From assembly GCA_951812725.1 (NCBI GenBank), contig OX638330.1, forward strand, positions 186,001-250,000: a DNA stretch of 64,000 bases. The letters are read 5' to 3'. This document shows positions 41,891 to 52,325 of this stretch, piece by piece; position 1 is the stretch's first letter, and every line of letters begins with the position of its first letter. The stretch is from an uncultured Caldilineaceae bacterium (GTDB taxonomy: Bacteria > Chloroflexota > Anaerolineae > Caldilineales > Caldilineaceae). The position numbers and the translations under genes were made by a program. The notes under the pieces are model-generated. The model did not search any database. It was not told the origin of the DNA and saw only the letters and a program-made list of their open reading frames with translations.

Positions 41891-43279
41891 TCAGATAGTA
41901 CCGTAAGCGCGTGGCAGTGGCGCCAGCGGCGGGTCCGTATTAGCTTCATGTATCCAGTCATCCGCTGCGAAAAGACCCGCGTGCAGGCCATTCCATGCCT
42001 CCCGCAGTTCCGCAGCGACAAATACCGAACCCGTGCCGATTATGTAGCCCCCCTCCGGGGTGATGCCTTGCGCAGTCTCGATTGCTGACTCCATCGACGG
42101 CGCCGTAACTACCATTCGACCACCGTCAGCTTCAAATGTATCGATTGCCGCACGCAGTTCCGGCGCCGGCTTCGCCTTCGGATGGCGGCTCTGAACCAGT
42201 ACAATCCGCGGCGATGCGGCGCTGGCCAGCGCCAACATCGGCTGGATATCCTTGTCGCTGTTGACCCCGAATACGAATGTAAACGGCTGCCCCGGACGCG
42301 TTTCCGCAAGCGTCGAAAGCAGAATCTCCAGGCTGTCTCTGTTGTGGGCGCAGTCCACCACCAAAGGTGTCCCCCCCGTCGCCGGCTGTGGCAGCCATTC
42401 AATCCGGCAAGGCCACTTTGTGTCGACCAGTCCGCTGTCCACGAGTCTGTCATCCCACCGCGTCAGGCCCAGTCGGTGCAGTTCCTGCACCATCTCGAAA
42501 GCGATCCCGGCATTGACCTGTTGATGCTGTCCTACCAGAGGCAGCCTGGCCCGCCGGTAAAGCTGCACCTCCGACAATGGCGCCTCTTTCTCCTCTGCAA
42601 CCCTTCTCAATACATCCCGCGCGCACTGTTTCTGCGGCGCGCTGAATACAGGCGTCCCGGGCTTGATGATCCCGGCCTTCTCCGCCGCAATCTCCTCCAG
42701 GCTGTCTCCGAGAATGTGCATGTGATCCTTGCTGATATGGGTGATGCCGCACACCGCCGGCAGCAAAATATTGGTGCTGTCCAGGCGGCCTCCGACCCCC
42801 ACCTCCACCACCGCCCAATCGACCCCGGCCCGCGCAAAATAGAGAAATGCAATGACCATAATGCGGCCAAAAACAGTCAGGTCAGGGGTTGCTTCCAAGT
42901 GGGGTACGGCTCGCTCGATCAGTTCCGCGCACTCTTCCCGGCTAATAATCTGCCCATCTACACGCATTCTCTCACGAAAAGTGTGCAAGTGCGGGCTTGT
43001 AAACAGACCGGTGCGGTAGCCCAGGTGACGGAGAATCGACTCAGTATATGCGCTCGTGCTGCCTTTGCCTTTTGTCCCCGTTACATGAACCGTCCGGAAA
43101 CGCTCCTGGGGGTTGTCCAACGCCGCCAGTACCGCCCGCATGCGCTCCAATCGGCTTTCGGGGTCCTTCGCTCGTGGAGCGCGGCCGTCAAACCTGGCAT
43201 CCTGGAAAAGTATTCCGATCGCTTCTTCGTATGTAAGCGGCCTGGTTGGGATTTGTTCTGGCGCCGGCCTGATCGACAC
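41891..43279 (-). CDS. folC: Folylpolyglutamate synthase / dihydrofolate synthase
   Basis: Adds glutamate to folates (and probably makes dihydrofolate from dihydropteroate). Mur-ligase fold: V-T-G-T-K-G-K-G-S-T-S P-loop (about residues 65-75), the omega loop with S-P-H-L-H-T-F-R-E-R, I-T-H-I-S-K-D-H-M-H-I-L-G, and C-terminal D-C-A-H-N near 313. 462 residues. GTG 43279 is picked because AAGGAG lies five bases upstream; the longer frame is not conserved. A lipoprotein gene starts just after its stop. Divergent from gap. Confidence 0.88.
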   Translation of the reverse strand: MSIRPAPEQIPTRPLTYEEAIGILFQDARFDGRAPRAKDPESRLERMRAVLAALDNPQERFRTVHVTGTKGKGSTSAYTESILRHLGYRTGLFTSPHLHTFRERMRVDGQIISREECAELIERAVPHLEATPDLTVFGRIMVIAFLYFARAGVDWAVVEVGVGGRLDSTNILLPAVCGITHISKDHMHILGDSLEEIAAEKAGIIKPGTPVFSAPQKQCARDVLRRVAEEKEAPLSEVQLYRRARLPLVGQHQQVNAGIAFEMVQELHRLGLTRWDDRLVDSGLVDTKWPCRIEWLPQPATGGTPLVVDCAHNRDSLEILLSTLAETRPGQPFTFVFGVNSDKDIQPMLALASAASPRIVLVQSRHPKAKPAPELRAAIDTFEADGGRMVVTAPSMESAIETAQGITPEGGYIIGTGSVFVAAELREAWNGLHAGLFAADDWIHEANTDPPLAPLPRAYGTI

Positions 43280-43457
43280 GGGCACTCCTTGATTCTGCAA
43301 ATGCTCAGCCTGATATTGATTGTAAACTCTGTCCCTATTGCACGCAAACAGTTGCCGGAAAGCAACGCCTGCGCAACGACCGCACTGCACCCAATCACCC
43401 AATTACACATTTCACAGTTCAGACACCGGCATTGTCAGCGAAATTAGCGCAATATGG

Positions 43458-43463
43458 TAAAAT
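43458..43463 (+). promoter_or_regulatory. Extended -10-like box before gap
   Basis: TGG-TAAAAT with TTGTCA 20 bp upstream (too long for a standard promoter). The box lies about 50 bp before the gap ATG. Confidence 0.25.
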
Positions 43464-43507
43464 TGCGATTATCAGCAATCGTCCAAAATTGCGGAGGAGA
43501 ATCTCAA

Positions 43508-44518
43508 ATGACCACAAAAATCGCCGTCAACGGCTTTGGCCGTATCGGTCGTCAGGTAACAAAGGCGCTCTTCGAGCACCATAACAATACGTTCGATCTC
43601 GTCGCCGTTAACGATCTCGGTGACGTGCATACCATGGCCCACCTGTTCAAATATGATACCAACTACGGTATCTTCGATGGCACCGTTGAAGAGATCGATG
43701 GCGATCTGTCGATCAACGGAGACCGCCTCAAAGTGCTCAGCGAGCGCGATCCAAGCAAGCTGCCCTGGGGTGAGATGGGCGTTGATATCGTCGTCGAGAG
43801 CACCGGCGTCTTTAGCGATCGCGAAAAGGCTGCCCTCCACCTCGCCGCCGGCGCAAAAAAGGTGATCATCAGCGCTCCCGCCAAAGGCGAAGACATCACC
43901 ATCTGCATGGGTGTCAACAACGAAAAGTACAATCCGGACAGCCATCACATCATCAGCAATGCCAGCTGCACAACCAACTGCCTGGCCCCCGCGGCCAAGG
44001 TCGTAAACGACACCGTCGGCATCGAGCAGGGCCTGATGACCACCGTGCACTCCTACACGACCGACCAGCGTATCCTTGACTTCGTCCATGATGATCTGCG
44101 CCGCGCCAGGGCCGCCGGCATGAACATCATTCCGACCACAACCGGCGCTGCCAGAGCCGTGGCCTTGGTTGTGCCAGAGCTTGAGGGCAAGTTTGACGGC
44201 ATGGCCATGCGCGTTCCCACGTCCACCGTCAGTGTTGTCGATTTCGTCGCCAAGGTTAGCTCCCCAGGCAAAACCGAAGATCTGCTGGCCGCCTTCTCCG
44301 CAGCCGCTGAGGGACCAATGCAAGGTATCCTCGATGTCAGCTTTGATCCCCTGGTTAGTTCGGATTTCCAGGGCAATTCACATAGCAGTGTGATCGATGC
44401 CGAGTTTACCGCTTGCTACGGCGACCTGGTCAAAGTCGTCACCTGGTACGATAACGAGTGGGCCTACAGTGTCCGTGTGACCGATCTCGCCGCCTTCGTT
44501 GCCTGCCAGGGCGTCTAG
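43508..44518 (+). CDS. gap: Glyceraldehyde-3-phosphate dehydrogenase, type I
   Basis: Glycolytic enzyme oxidising glyceraldehyde-3-phosphate with NAD. The Rossmann start is N-G-F-G-R-I-G-R. Catalytic C154 is in S-N-A-S-C-T-T-N-C and H181 is in T-V-H-S-Y-T. The 336-residue length and A-V-N-D-L after the second strand are typical. ATG 43508 has GGAGGAG upstream at good spacing. pgk follows 31 bp later, and tpiA is further down the same strand, forming a lower-glycolysis cluster. Confidence 0.97.
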   Translation: MTTKIAVNGFGRIGRQVTKALFEHHNNTFDLVAVNDLGDVHTMAHLFKYDTNYGIFDGTVEEIDGDLSINGDRLKVLSERDPSKLPWGEMGVDIVVESTGVFSDREKAALHLAAGAKKVIISAPAKGEDITICMGVNNEKYNPDSHHIISNASCTTNCLAPAAKVVNDTVGIEQGLMTTVHSYTTDQRILDFVHDDLRRARAAGMNIIPTTTGAARAVALVVPELEGKFDGMAMRVPTSTVSVVDFVAKVSSPGKTEDLLAAFSAAAEGPMQGILDVSFDPLVSSDFQGNSHSSVIDAEFTACYGDLVKVVTWYDNEWAYSVRVTDLAAFVACQGV

Positions 44519-44549
44519 CGCTTACGCCATCCACCAGAGGCCCCAGTCC

Positions 44550-45737
<1,188 letters not shown>

Positions 45738-45740
45738 CCA

Positions 45741-46118
45741 ATGAGCTTCTTGAAAAAACTGGCATCACTGTTTACCGGCGGCGGAGGTGGCGGCAATCGC
45801 AACTACCCCATCTATGTCTTCAGCACCCGCTGCCGCGAACCAATTATGGCCGAAATCGACCTGGTCAACAGCCTCAGCCGCGATGATGAGAAAGACAACC
45901 AGTACTACACGCGCAAAGTGCTGCAAGGCAGCGGCAAAAACCGCTGTTTCACCCAGGTAGAAGTCGAAATTTGGTTCGACCGCGGCAAAAAGGTCTCCCA
46001 CTATGAAGTCACTGGCGGCCGTTGGCTTACCGCCGAGGAGTACGAAGAGGAACTGATACGCTTTAACGCGCCTCCGGAGGAGGAAGACCCGGTCGCAGAC
46101 GACTCCCAATCAGGCTAG
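45741..46118 (+). CDS. Small conserved-looking protein, unknown function
   Basis: 125 residues, three bases after the pgk stop, so part of the glycolytic operon. It opens with an amphipathic [15 protein letters not shown] lead, then a compact mixed domain ([39 protein letters not shown]) and an acidic tail. Two cysteines could bind metal. No domain recognised. ATG 45741 has AACGAGGAGG nearby. Confidence 0.65.
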   Translation: MSFLKKLASLFTGGGGGGNRNYPIYVFSTRCREPIMAEIDLVNSLSRDDEKDNQYYTRKVLQGSGKNRCFTQVEVEIWFDRGKKVSHYEVTGGRWLTAEEYEEELIRFNAPPEEEDPVADDSQSG

Positions 46119-46299
46119 AACTGGGCCAGCCCGTTCATGCCCAAACTTTAGCGGCCTTGATCTCTTCCCCTGAGAATCAACAATACCTGGGGAGTTCACG
46201 ACGCCGGCATTCACATCGCAGATCGCTCGCCGTCCGCCCATTCCCGACCCGCAGTCTCACGTTTCAAACAGACACAGCCGCCTACGGAGAACATTCGTT

Positions 46300-47067
46300 A
46301 TGCGTAAGCCGATGATGGCCGGCAACTGGAAAATGAACAATACCGTGCCCGAAGCGCTCGATCTGGCGCGGCAGATCTACCAACTGGTCGGTGACTCCAC
46401 CCTTGTGGAGCAGGTGTTGTGCCCGCCATCCCTCTGCCTGCACCCGCTGCAGACTTTAACGGCTGCCATGCCTTTCTCTCTGGGCGCCCAGAACTGCCAC
46501 TGGCAGGAAAGCGGCGCCTTCACCGGCGAGATCAGTCCCCCCATGCTCCGGGAACTCGCCCAATATGTCATCATCGGGCACAGTGAGCGCCGGCAGCTGT
46601 TCGGAGAAACCGACGAAACCGTAAACAAAAAGACCCGCGCCGCCTTGGCGCACGACCTGGCTCCAATCGTCTGCGTCGGTGAAAGCCTCGATCAGAATGA
46701 GCGGGGCGAAACCGTGTCAATCATCACCGCACAGGTACGCGCCGCGCTCGACGGGCTCAGCGCTGAGCAGCTGCAAACTCTCGTCATCGCCTATGAGCCG
46801 ATCTGGGCTATCGGCACGGGCCGCGCCGCCACCGCGCAAACCGCGGGCGACATCTGTGGCCTGGTTCGCTCTATCCTGCGCGAACTGCACGGCGGCGCAG
46901 TCGCCGACACCACCCGCGTTCTCTACGGCGGCAGCACAAAACCGGACAATATCAGCGCCATCATGGAACAACCCGACATCGACGGCGCGCTCATCGGCGG
47001 CGCATCGCTAGAGGCCGCCAGTTACGCCGAAATGGTGAAGATTACAGCCCAGGTCTACGGCGGCTAA
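46300..47067 (+). CDS. tpiA: Triosephosphate isomerase
   Basis: Interconverts dihydroxyacetone phosphate and glyceraldehyde 3-phosphate. The TIM barrel residues are present: N9 and K11 in A-G-N-W-K-M-N, H95 in I-G-H-S-E-R-R, E167 in [11 protein letters not shown], and the phosphate loop L-Y-G-G-S then I-G-G-A-S-L. 255 residues, full length. About 180 bp separate it from the previous gene, so it may have its own promoter. Completes gap-pgk-tpiA. Confidence 0.96.
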   Translation: MRKPMMAGNWKMNNTVPEALDLARQIYQLVGDSTLVEQVLCPPSLCLHPLQTLTAAMPFSLGAQNCHWQESGAFTGEISPPMLRELAQYVIIGHSERRQLFGETDETVNKKTRAALAHDLAPIVCVGESLDQNERGETVSIITAQVRAALDGLSAEQLQTLVIAYEPIWAIGTGRAATAQTAGDICGLVRSILRELHGGAVADTTRVLYGGSTKPDNISAIMEQPDIDGALIGGASLEAASYAEMVKITAQVYGG

Positions 47068-47191
47068 CGTATGCCTGCTTGCCCCGCCACCTACCCGGGA
47101 GGAATAGTCAAAGCCGGGCCTAAAACAGCGTGAAGAGTGAGACCAGCTTCCTCTCTCCTTTCCCCTTTTCACGCTCTCCTCGAACTCCCTC

Positions 47192-47944
47192 ATGTCTCCA
47201 CTGTCCCCATATCTGTTTTTCGTCCTCTTCTTCGTCCTGCTCGCCGCTCTCTGGTGGCTGAGCTGGCGAATCGGCCTGCTGATCCAGGAAATCGTCTATC
47301 TGATCACCGGCTCCGATGACCTGGCGATGGTGATTTTATTCCTGATCTACCTGCCGGGCATCCTCATCCACGAGACCTCCCACTGGCTCGTTGCCAGGAT
47401 TCTCGGTCTGAAAACCAGCAAGTTTCGCGTATGGCCCAAATATTCCCGCAATACAATCGGTCTGGGAAGCGTGACGGTTTCGTCCGGAGGCGTAATCTGG
47501 GACAGCCTGGTGGGGTTGGCGCCGCTCCTGATCGGGTCGGCGCTGATCGTACTTATCGGTGAGCAAGTCTTCGACACGCAGACCGTCGCCTTCGCCTGGC
47601 GTACCGGCAAACTGCTCGACGGGCTGACCTTTGTCGCAGACGGCTTGGCGCACAGGCCGGACAGCCTGCTCTGGAGCTATCTCCTCTTCGCTATCGCCAA
47701 CGCCATGATGCCCAGCGCCAGCGACCGCGCGCCGCTGAAATCACTGGGCATCTATGTCTTTCTCATCGGCGCTGTGTTCGTGCTCATCGACCAGTCGGGC
47801 CGCAATGTGGTCCTGCTTCTCAACTTCCTCCTCGGCCCAATCCAACTCCTGACCGGCGCCTTCTTTCTCGTCACAGCCATCGATCTCGCGATCTTCCTGC
47901 TTCTTCTCGCAGTGAGATCACTGTGGCAAATGACCTTCAAATAG
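47192..47944 (+). CDS. Membrane protein with HExxH (possible M50-type metallopeptidase)
   Basis: 250 residues and about six helices. H60-E61-T-S-H64-W is an HExxH zinc-binding motif at the end of the second helix, where site-2 proteases carry it, and I-A-N-A-M-M-P-S-A-S-D (about 169-179) resembles the second M50 motif (N-x-x-P-x-x-x-D). It is shorter than most site-2 proteases and has no PDZ domain. It could be a peptidase or a relative without activity. ATG 47192 is close to the first hydrophobic helix. Confidence 0.65.
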   Translation: MSPLSPYLFFVLFFVLLAALWWLSWRIGLLIQEIVYLITGSDDLAMVILFLIYLPGILIHETSHWLVARILGLKTSKFRVWPKYSRNTIGLGSVTVSSGGVIWDSLVGLAPLLIGSALIVLIGEQVFDTQTVAFAWRTGKLLDGLTFVADGLAHRPDSLLWSYLLFAIANAMMPSASDRAPLKSLGIYVFLIGAVFVLIDQSGRNVVLLLNFLLGPIQLLTGAFFLVTAIDLAIFLLLLAVRSLWQMTFK

Positions 47945-47983
47945 CTGCCAAGCGCGCCACTTCCCGAATTCCAGACGATTTAA

Positions 47984-48268
47984 GCAACTACGCAGCCGCA
48001 CCTGATTCCCAACCCTGAACGAAGCGAGCAAACGTGTTCCTTCTCCCCTCATTAGTGTATTTTGGGCGGTCGGGCCTTCGGCCCTCCCTTGTGCAGGGGC
48101 TGCGCCCCCGCAACGCCCCCCTACAAAACCATCCCTCACCCACCGTGTGCCTTCATCGCAACGTGTCCGCTGGCGAGCATGGCCGCCCCCGCACACCAGT
48201 CCCGTCACCAAGAGCCTGAATCGTTCCAAGAATAACTGGCCGGTCAACTACCGTGGCTTAGCAATTAC
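47984..48268 (+). mobile_element. GTAA-type inverted-repeat element, minimal copy (285 bp)
   Basis: Left end GCAACTACGCAGCCGCA and right end CGTGGCTTAGCAATTAC (48252-48268) match the family with more changes. A single two-hairpin core (48066) and no tandem units, so it looks like the basic unit. The flanking 8-mers (CGATTTAA, CGTGGACA) do not match; the right flank merges with the tandem array. Confidence 0.7.
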
Positions 48269-49130
48269 CGTGGACAAAAAGAAGTTGCAGTTGCCGTTCT
48301 CCGCGGTCCTTCGCGGCCCTTCGTGGACAAAAAGAAGTTGCCGTTGCCGTTCTCCGTGGCCCTCCGTGGACAAAGGTGTTGCAGTTGAAGTTCTGCAGTT
48401 GAAGTTCTTCGTGGCCCTTCGCGGCCCTTCGTGGAAAAAAGAAGTTGCAGTTCTTCGCGGTCCTTCGCGGCCCTTCGCGGATAAAAAGAAGTTGCAGTTG
48501 CCGTTCTTCGTGGTCCTTAGTGGCCCTTCGTGGAAAAAAGAAGTTGCAGTTCTTCGCGGTCCTTCGCGGCCCTTCGCGGATAAAAAGAAGTTGCAGTCGC
48601 CGTTCTTCGTGGCCCTTCGTGGAAAAAAGAAGCTGCAGTTCTTCGCGGTCCTTCGCGGCCCTTCGCGGATAAAAAGAAGTTGCAGTTGCCGTTCTTCGTG
48701 GTCCTTCGTGGTCCTTAGTGGCCCTTCGTGGAAAAAAGAAGTTGCAGTTCTTCGCGGTCCTTCGCGGCCCTTCGCGGACAAAAAGAAGTTGCAGTTGCCG
48801 TTCTTCGTGGTCCTTCGTGGCCCTTCGTGGAAAAAAGAAGTTGCAGTTCTTCGCGGTCCTTCGCGGCCCTTCGCGGATAAAAAGAAGCTGCAGTTGCCGT
48901 TCTTCGTGGTCCTTCGTGGCCCTTCGTGGAAAAAAGAAGTTGCAGTTCTTCGCGGTCCTTCGCGGCCCTTCGCGGATAAAAAGAAGTTGCAGTTGCCGTT
49001 CTTCGTGGCCCTTCGTGGTCCTTCGCGGCCCTTCGTGGAAAAAGAAGTTGCAGTTGCCGTTCTTCGCGCTACTTCGCGTCCCTTCGCGGAAAAAAAGAAG
49101 TTGCCGTTCTCCGCGGCCCTTAATGACCCT
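48269..49130. repeat. Degenerate tandem array (88-108 bp units), about 0.86 kb
   Basis: Built from two alternating halves: one with GAAGTTGCAGTTGCCGTTC and CTTCGTGG(T/C)CC repeats, one with GAAGTTGCAGTTCTTCGCGG and CTTCGCGG repeats, each ending in an A-rich AAAAAAGAAG. Successive GAAGTTGCAGTTGCC starts near 48489, 48588, 48676, 48784, 48887 and 48980 give 88-108 bp periods. Long frames on both strands (K-K-L-Q-L-P-F-F and similar) are products of the repeat and I do not annotate them. Confidence 0.8.
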
Positions 49131-49151
49131 TCACGACCAACCGCCCTCCAC

Positions 49152-49184
49152 AAAAAAGACCCGCCGCATTCGCAGCAGGTCTTT
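49152..49184 (-). terminator. Rho-independent terminator of trxA
   Basis: Minus strand AAAGACC-N16-GGTCTTT with an inner GC stem, followed by TTT; 25 bp after the trxA stop. The T run on the minus strand is six. Confidence 0.8.
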
Positions 49185-49208
49185 GCAATTGTCAATTTCA
49201 CTCAGCCA

Positions 49209-49538
49209 TCAGTTCAGATGCGACTGAATCTTCCCCAGCAACTGGGCTTTCTGCTGGAAGCCAACGATAGTCTCCACCTGCTGACCGTCTTTGAACAACA
49301 TCAGCGTTGGAATACTCATCACGCCGAACGCCATCGCCGTGCTCTGATTCTCGTCCACATCGAGCTTGCCGATCGTCAGTTTGCCGTTCAATTCGGTAGC
49401 AATCTCATCCAGCACCGGTGCGATCATCTTGCACGGACCACACCACTCCGCCCAAAAATCTACCAAAACCGGGACATCCGCTTGGATGACCTCATCTTCA
49501 AAATTCGCGTCTGTGACAACTACTGTGTTCTCGCCCAT
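49209..49538 (-). CDS. trxA: Thioredoxin
   Basis: Cytosolic disulfide reductase. 109 residues with W-C33-G-P-C36-K active site, F-W-A-E before it, the D-V-D-E-N stretch and cis-proline motif S-I-P-T-L. ATG 49538 (M-G-E-N-T) has a GGAG site nine bases upstream; the longer frame is not conserved. It lies between the tandem array and the MoaB-like gene; its terminator follows. Confidence 0.95.
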   Translation of the reverse strand: MGENTVVVTDANFEDEVIQADVPVLVDFWAEWCGPCKMIAPVLDEIATELNGKLTIGKLDVDENQSTAMAFGVMSIPTLMLFKDGQQVETIVGFQQKAQLLGKIQSHLN

Positions 49539-49753
49539 TTTCTCGTCTCCTACTCCTGTATGCGAGCGTAAAAAATGCAACCTTGCGCCATAATCGTCTT
49601 CAACCCGCCAGACAATGACAAGTGTAACAAGAAAGGCCCGGCGCGGCTGTAGACTTAACTACAAAAATCATAGTACGTCCTTTGGAGGGCAAAAGTCAAA
49701 ACTCAGCCCTAACCGATTCCTACTATCTGCGCACCCCCTGCGCTGGCGAACTG

Positions 49754-50362
49754 TCAACCATCCTTCTGCCTCCTTTGCAGAAAAGCCGCGAACTCTTCAC
49801 TGTCTAAGGCCCCCGCCCGCGGCGGCGCAGATTCGGGCTCGCGGGCAACGGGCGCCTCCTCAACAATCGGCAGCTCTTCTTCCGTCCCAAGCCGGGCCGT
49901 AACCGACGGGATCACCTCCAGAATGCTTTCCAGAAACGTCGTTATAAGCGCCTCCTCGCCAGGCAGATTGATTATCAACGTACGGCCGCGGATGCCTGCA
50001 ACGCCCCTATCCAACAGCGCCATCGGATTGCTCGCCGCCGCCCTCGCCCGCATCGTCTCTGGCAGAGAGGGCATCATCCGCTCCAATACCGCGGCCGTGG
50101 CTTCGGGTACAATCTCCTCTCCCGACGGCCCCGCCGCCGGAAACGTACCGCCCACCGTCACAATCAGATCAATCTCCTCTTCATCGCACCAGTGCCGCAG
50201 CGTCTCCTCTATCTGGTAGCGATGAGGCGCCGTATAGGCGCGGCTGACGAGGGGCAATATTCCATCCAGAACACCGCCCAGCATTCTCTGTACACTGGCC
50301 ATAACCGCATCTGCAGAGTCGGTCGACCTGGCTATGAAAAGAAACCCGAAACGGATCAGCAT
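49754..50362 (-). CDS. MoaB/MogA-domain protein, divergent
   Basis: About 202 residues. The core resembles molybdopterin-binding MoaB/Mog proteins: D-L-I-V-T-V-G-G-T, P-E-A-T-A-A-V-L-E-R, L-D-R-G-V-A-G-I-R-G-R-T-L-I-I-N-L-P-G. But the molybdopterin site is altered: the usual G-G-T-G-x-x-x-R-D is replaced by G-G-T-F-P-A-A-G-P-S-G. The first glycine-aspartate of the N-terminal strand is not evident, and the C-terminus has a Glu/Pro/Ala-rich tail. It may have lost or changed its ligand. ATG 50362 is preferred; the longer frame adds 28 unrelated residues. Confidence 0.7.
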   Translation of the reverse strand: MLIRFGFLFIARSTDSADAVMASVQRMLGGVLDGILPLVSRAYTAPHRYQIEETLRHWCDEEEIDLIVTVGGTFPAAGPSGEEIVPEATAAVLERMMPSLPETMRARAAASNPMALLDRGVAGIRGRTLIINLPGEEALITTFLESILEVIPSVTARLGTEEELPIVEEAPVAREPESAPPRAGALDSEEFAAFLQRRQKDG

Positions 50363-50461
50363 GAATGTCGGATTCTCCTTCCACCTTACGAAGTCTATGG
50401 TTGACGCCGGGCCCTGGCACGCGGCTCCCGACGATATTACAACCACTTGAAAAATTAGACG

Positions 50462-50491
50462 AACAAAAAGCGATGGCTAAGCCACCGCTTT
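50462..50491 (-). terminator. Terminator of the ribosomal operon (after rpsI)
   Basis: Minus strand AAAGCGGTGGC-TTA-GCCATCGCTTT (10 pairs plus one G-U) followed by T's, about 30 bp past the rpsI stop. Confidence 0.85.
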
Positions 50492-50521
50492 CAATATTCG
50501 CATATTAAAGATAAGGAACGC

Positions 50522-50911
50522 TCAGCGCTTGGTGTACTGCGGGGCCTTGCGTGCCCGTTTGAGACCTGGCTTCATCCGTTCCTTCACGCGTGCATCGCGC
50601 GTGAGAAAACCGGCAGCCTTCAAAGTAGCCCGCAGATTAGGATCCGCCGCCACCAGTGCGCGGGCCAAGCCGTGCCGGGCTGCATGGGCCTGGCCGCCTT
50701 CACCACCGCCATGCACCTTGATACTGATATTAAAGCTGCTCTCCGTTCCAGTCAGAGTCAGCGGTTGACGAATCACCATCTGATCCAACGCGCGCCCGAA
50801 GTAAACGTCCATCGGCAGACTATTTGCGATAATCTCCCCATCTCCCTCGTACAGACGGACGCGTGCCGTGGCGCTCTTGCGCCGTCCAATGGCTTCGATA
50901 TACTCACTCAT
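50522..50911 (-). CDS. rpsI: Ribosomal protein S9
   Basis: Small-subunit protein whose C-terminal tail reaches the peptidyl-tRNA site. 129 residues. [11 protein letters not shown] near the start and the terminal K-A-P-Q-Y-T-K-R are diagnostic. Start ATG 50911 overlaps the rplM stop by eight bases. Last gene of the operon before the terminator at 50462. Confidence 0.97.
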   Translation of the reverse strand: MSEYIEAIGRRKSATARVRLYEGDGEIIANSLPMDVYFGRALDQMVIRQPLTLTGTESSFNISIKVHGGGEGGQAHAARHGLARALVAADPNLRATLKAAGFLTRDARVKERMKPGLKRARKAPQYTKR

Positions 50912-51356
50912 ATCTGCTCTCCTGCAGTTTCAGTTCTTTCGGCTTTTGGGCCATGTGCGGGTGATCCGGACCGGCGTAGACTCTCAGCTTCTTCATCTGA
51001 GCCCGCCCGAGCCGTGTCTTGGGAACCATGCCTTTGACCGCATCAAAAATTATCTTCTGCGGCTGTCTCTCCAACTGCTCCCGCATCGTTCGGCTCTTCA
51101 AGCCGCCAGGATAACGCGAGTGCCGGTAATAGCGCTTATCATCCAAACGGTTGCCCGTGACGTGGAACTTCTCGCAGTTGACCACAATCACGAAGTCACC
51201 ACAATCCACATTGGGCGTGAATTTCGGCTTGTGTTTACCCCGAAGAACCTGCGCGATCTCCGACGCCAGCCGGCCGAGTGTCTTGCCCGTGGCATCGACA
51301 ACCCACCATTCACGCCCGCTCTTGGCCTCTGTATAGGTTAAGCTCAGTGTCTTCAC
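50904..51356 (-). CDS. rplM: Ribosomal protein L13
   Basis: Early-assembling large-subunit protein. 150 residues; [15 protein letters not shown] and [17 protein letters not shown] are typical. GTG 51356 has GAGGAG eight bases upstream. Couples with rpsI by overlap and follows truA. Confidence 0.96.
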   Translation of the reverse strand: MKTLSLTYTEAKSGREWWVVDATGKTLGRLASEIAQVLRGKHKPKFTPNVDCGDFVIVVNCEKFHVTGNRLDDKRYYRHSRYPGGLKSRTMREQLERQPQKIIFDAVKGMVPKTRLGRAQMKKLRVYAGPDHPHMAQKPKELKLQESRYE

Positions 51357-51414
51357 CCTGTATTCTCCTCATTCACGCCTGTAAGCAGGCTTTCTGCCGC
51401 CCACGCGATACCAA

Positions 51415-52227
51415 TTAATCCGTGGAAAACAGATCAGAATATTCTTCATACCTCACCCGCTCCAGAACAAGCCCATTGGGCGGGAGCGGCGGTGCAGAGC
51501 GGCTGCGATCCTTTGCCTTCAAAGCCGCCGCCAGTTCCTCGCTCTGCCACTCTCCCAGCCCGACCGCCAGCAGCGACCCGGCCAGGTTACGCGCCATCCG
51601 GCGCAAAAAAGCGTTTGCTGTAATCGTCAGAACCAACTGTTCCACCGGAAAAGGATCCAGCACCGGCAGCGACTCTTCCACACGCTCCCAAATCAGCGAC
51701 ACGATTCGGCGAACAGTGTTGTCCCCCTGTGGCGCCTGCCCAAACGTGGCAAAGTCGTGCGTCCCGATCAACACGCTGGCAGCCCCGTTCATCGCTTCCA
51801 AATTCGGGCGTCTGGGCAACACCACCCCAAACCGATCTGTCAGAGGGAAGCGCTTCTCGCCTTCCCCTCCAAACGCCGGCGCCCACGTCGTGTACCGGTA
51901 AGACCGCTCAACCGCGCTGAAACGCGGGTGAAACGCCGGCGGTGCCTCTGCCAAACGGCGGATAACTATCGAAGCTGGCAAACGTTGATTCCAGGCCCGG
52001 CGCAATGCTGACAGCGAGTGCCTCCACGGCACTTCAACCGCTATAACCTGCCCCCGCGCATGAACGCCTGTGTCCGTCCTGCCTGCGCCGCTGACCCGGC
52101 ATAGCCCGCCGGTCAGATCGGCCAACGCGTCTTCCAACGCGCCTTGCACCGTCGGCGCCTGCCGTTGTACCTGAAAACCACAAAAATCCGTGCCGTCGTA
52201 GGCGATCAGACCGGCGACCCTGGGCAT
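51415..52227 (-). CDS. truA: tRNA pseudouridine synthase A
   Basis: Isomerises uridine to pseudouridine at positions 38-40 of tRNA. About 270 residues. Catalytic D52 in G-A-G-R-T-D-T-G-V-H-A, N-terminal A-Y-D-G-T-D-F-C-G-F-Q and C-terminal N-A-F-L-R-R-M-A-R are present. ATG 52227 has GAGGAG four bases upstream; the GTG at 52266 is less likely. The position between rplQ and rplM is usual. Confidence 0.94.
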   Translation of the reverse strand: MPRVAGLIAYDGTDFCGFQVQRQAPTVQGALEDALADLTGGLCRVSGAGRTDTGVHARGQVIAVEVPWRHSLSALRRAWNQRLPASIVIRRLAEAPPAFHPRFSAVERSYRYTTWAPAFGGEGEKRFPLTDRFGVVLPRRPNLEAMNGAASVLIGTHDFATFGQAPQGDNTVRRIVSLIWERVEESLPVLDPFPVEQLVLTITANAFLRRMARNLAGSLLAVGLGEWQSEELAAALKAKDRSRSAPPLPPNGLVLERVRYEEYSDLFSTD

Positions 52228-52325
52228 TCGCTCCTCACCGGAGTGGCGCACGCGGCCACAAACCACCTACGCTTCCGACTGCCGAAAACTCTCCAAACAA
52301 CCGATTTCAGCGGCAGTCAGCCTGG

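Noticed and set aside
42182..43447. 421-codon plus-strand frame over folC
   Set aside because: Antisense shadow of folC, which has complete Mur-ligase motifs.
48269..49130. CRISPR array
   Set aside because: Units are degenerate with no constant repeat and unique spacers, unit lengths of 88-108 bp vary, and no cas genes are nearby.
48147..49571. A 474-codon plus-strand and a 317-codon minus-strand frame over the repeat array
   Set aside because: Both come from repeat units lacking stops; the plus frame also runs antisense through trxA.
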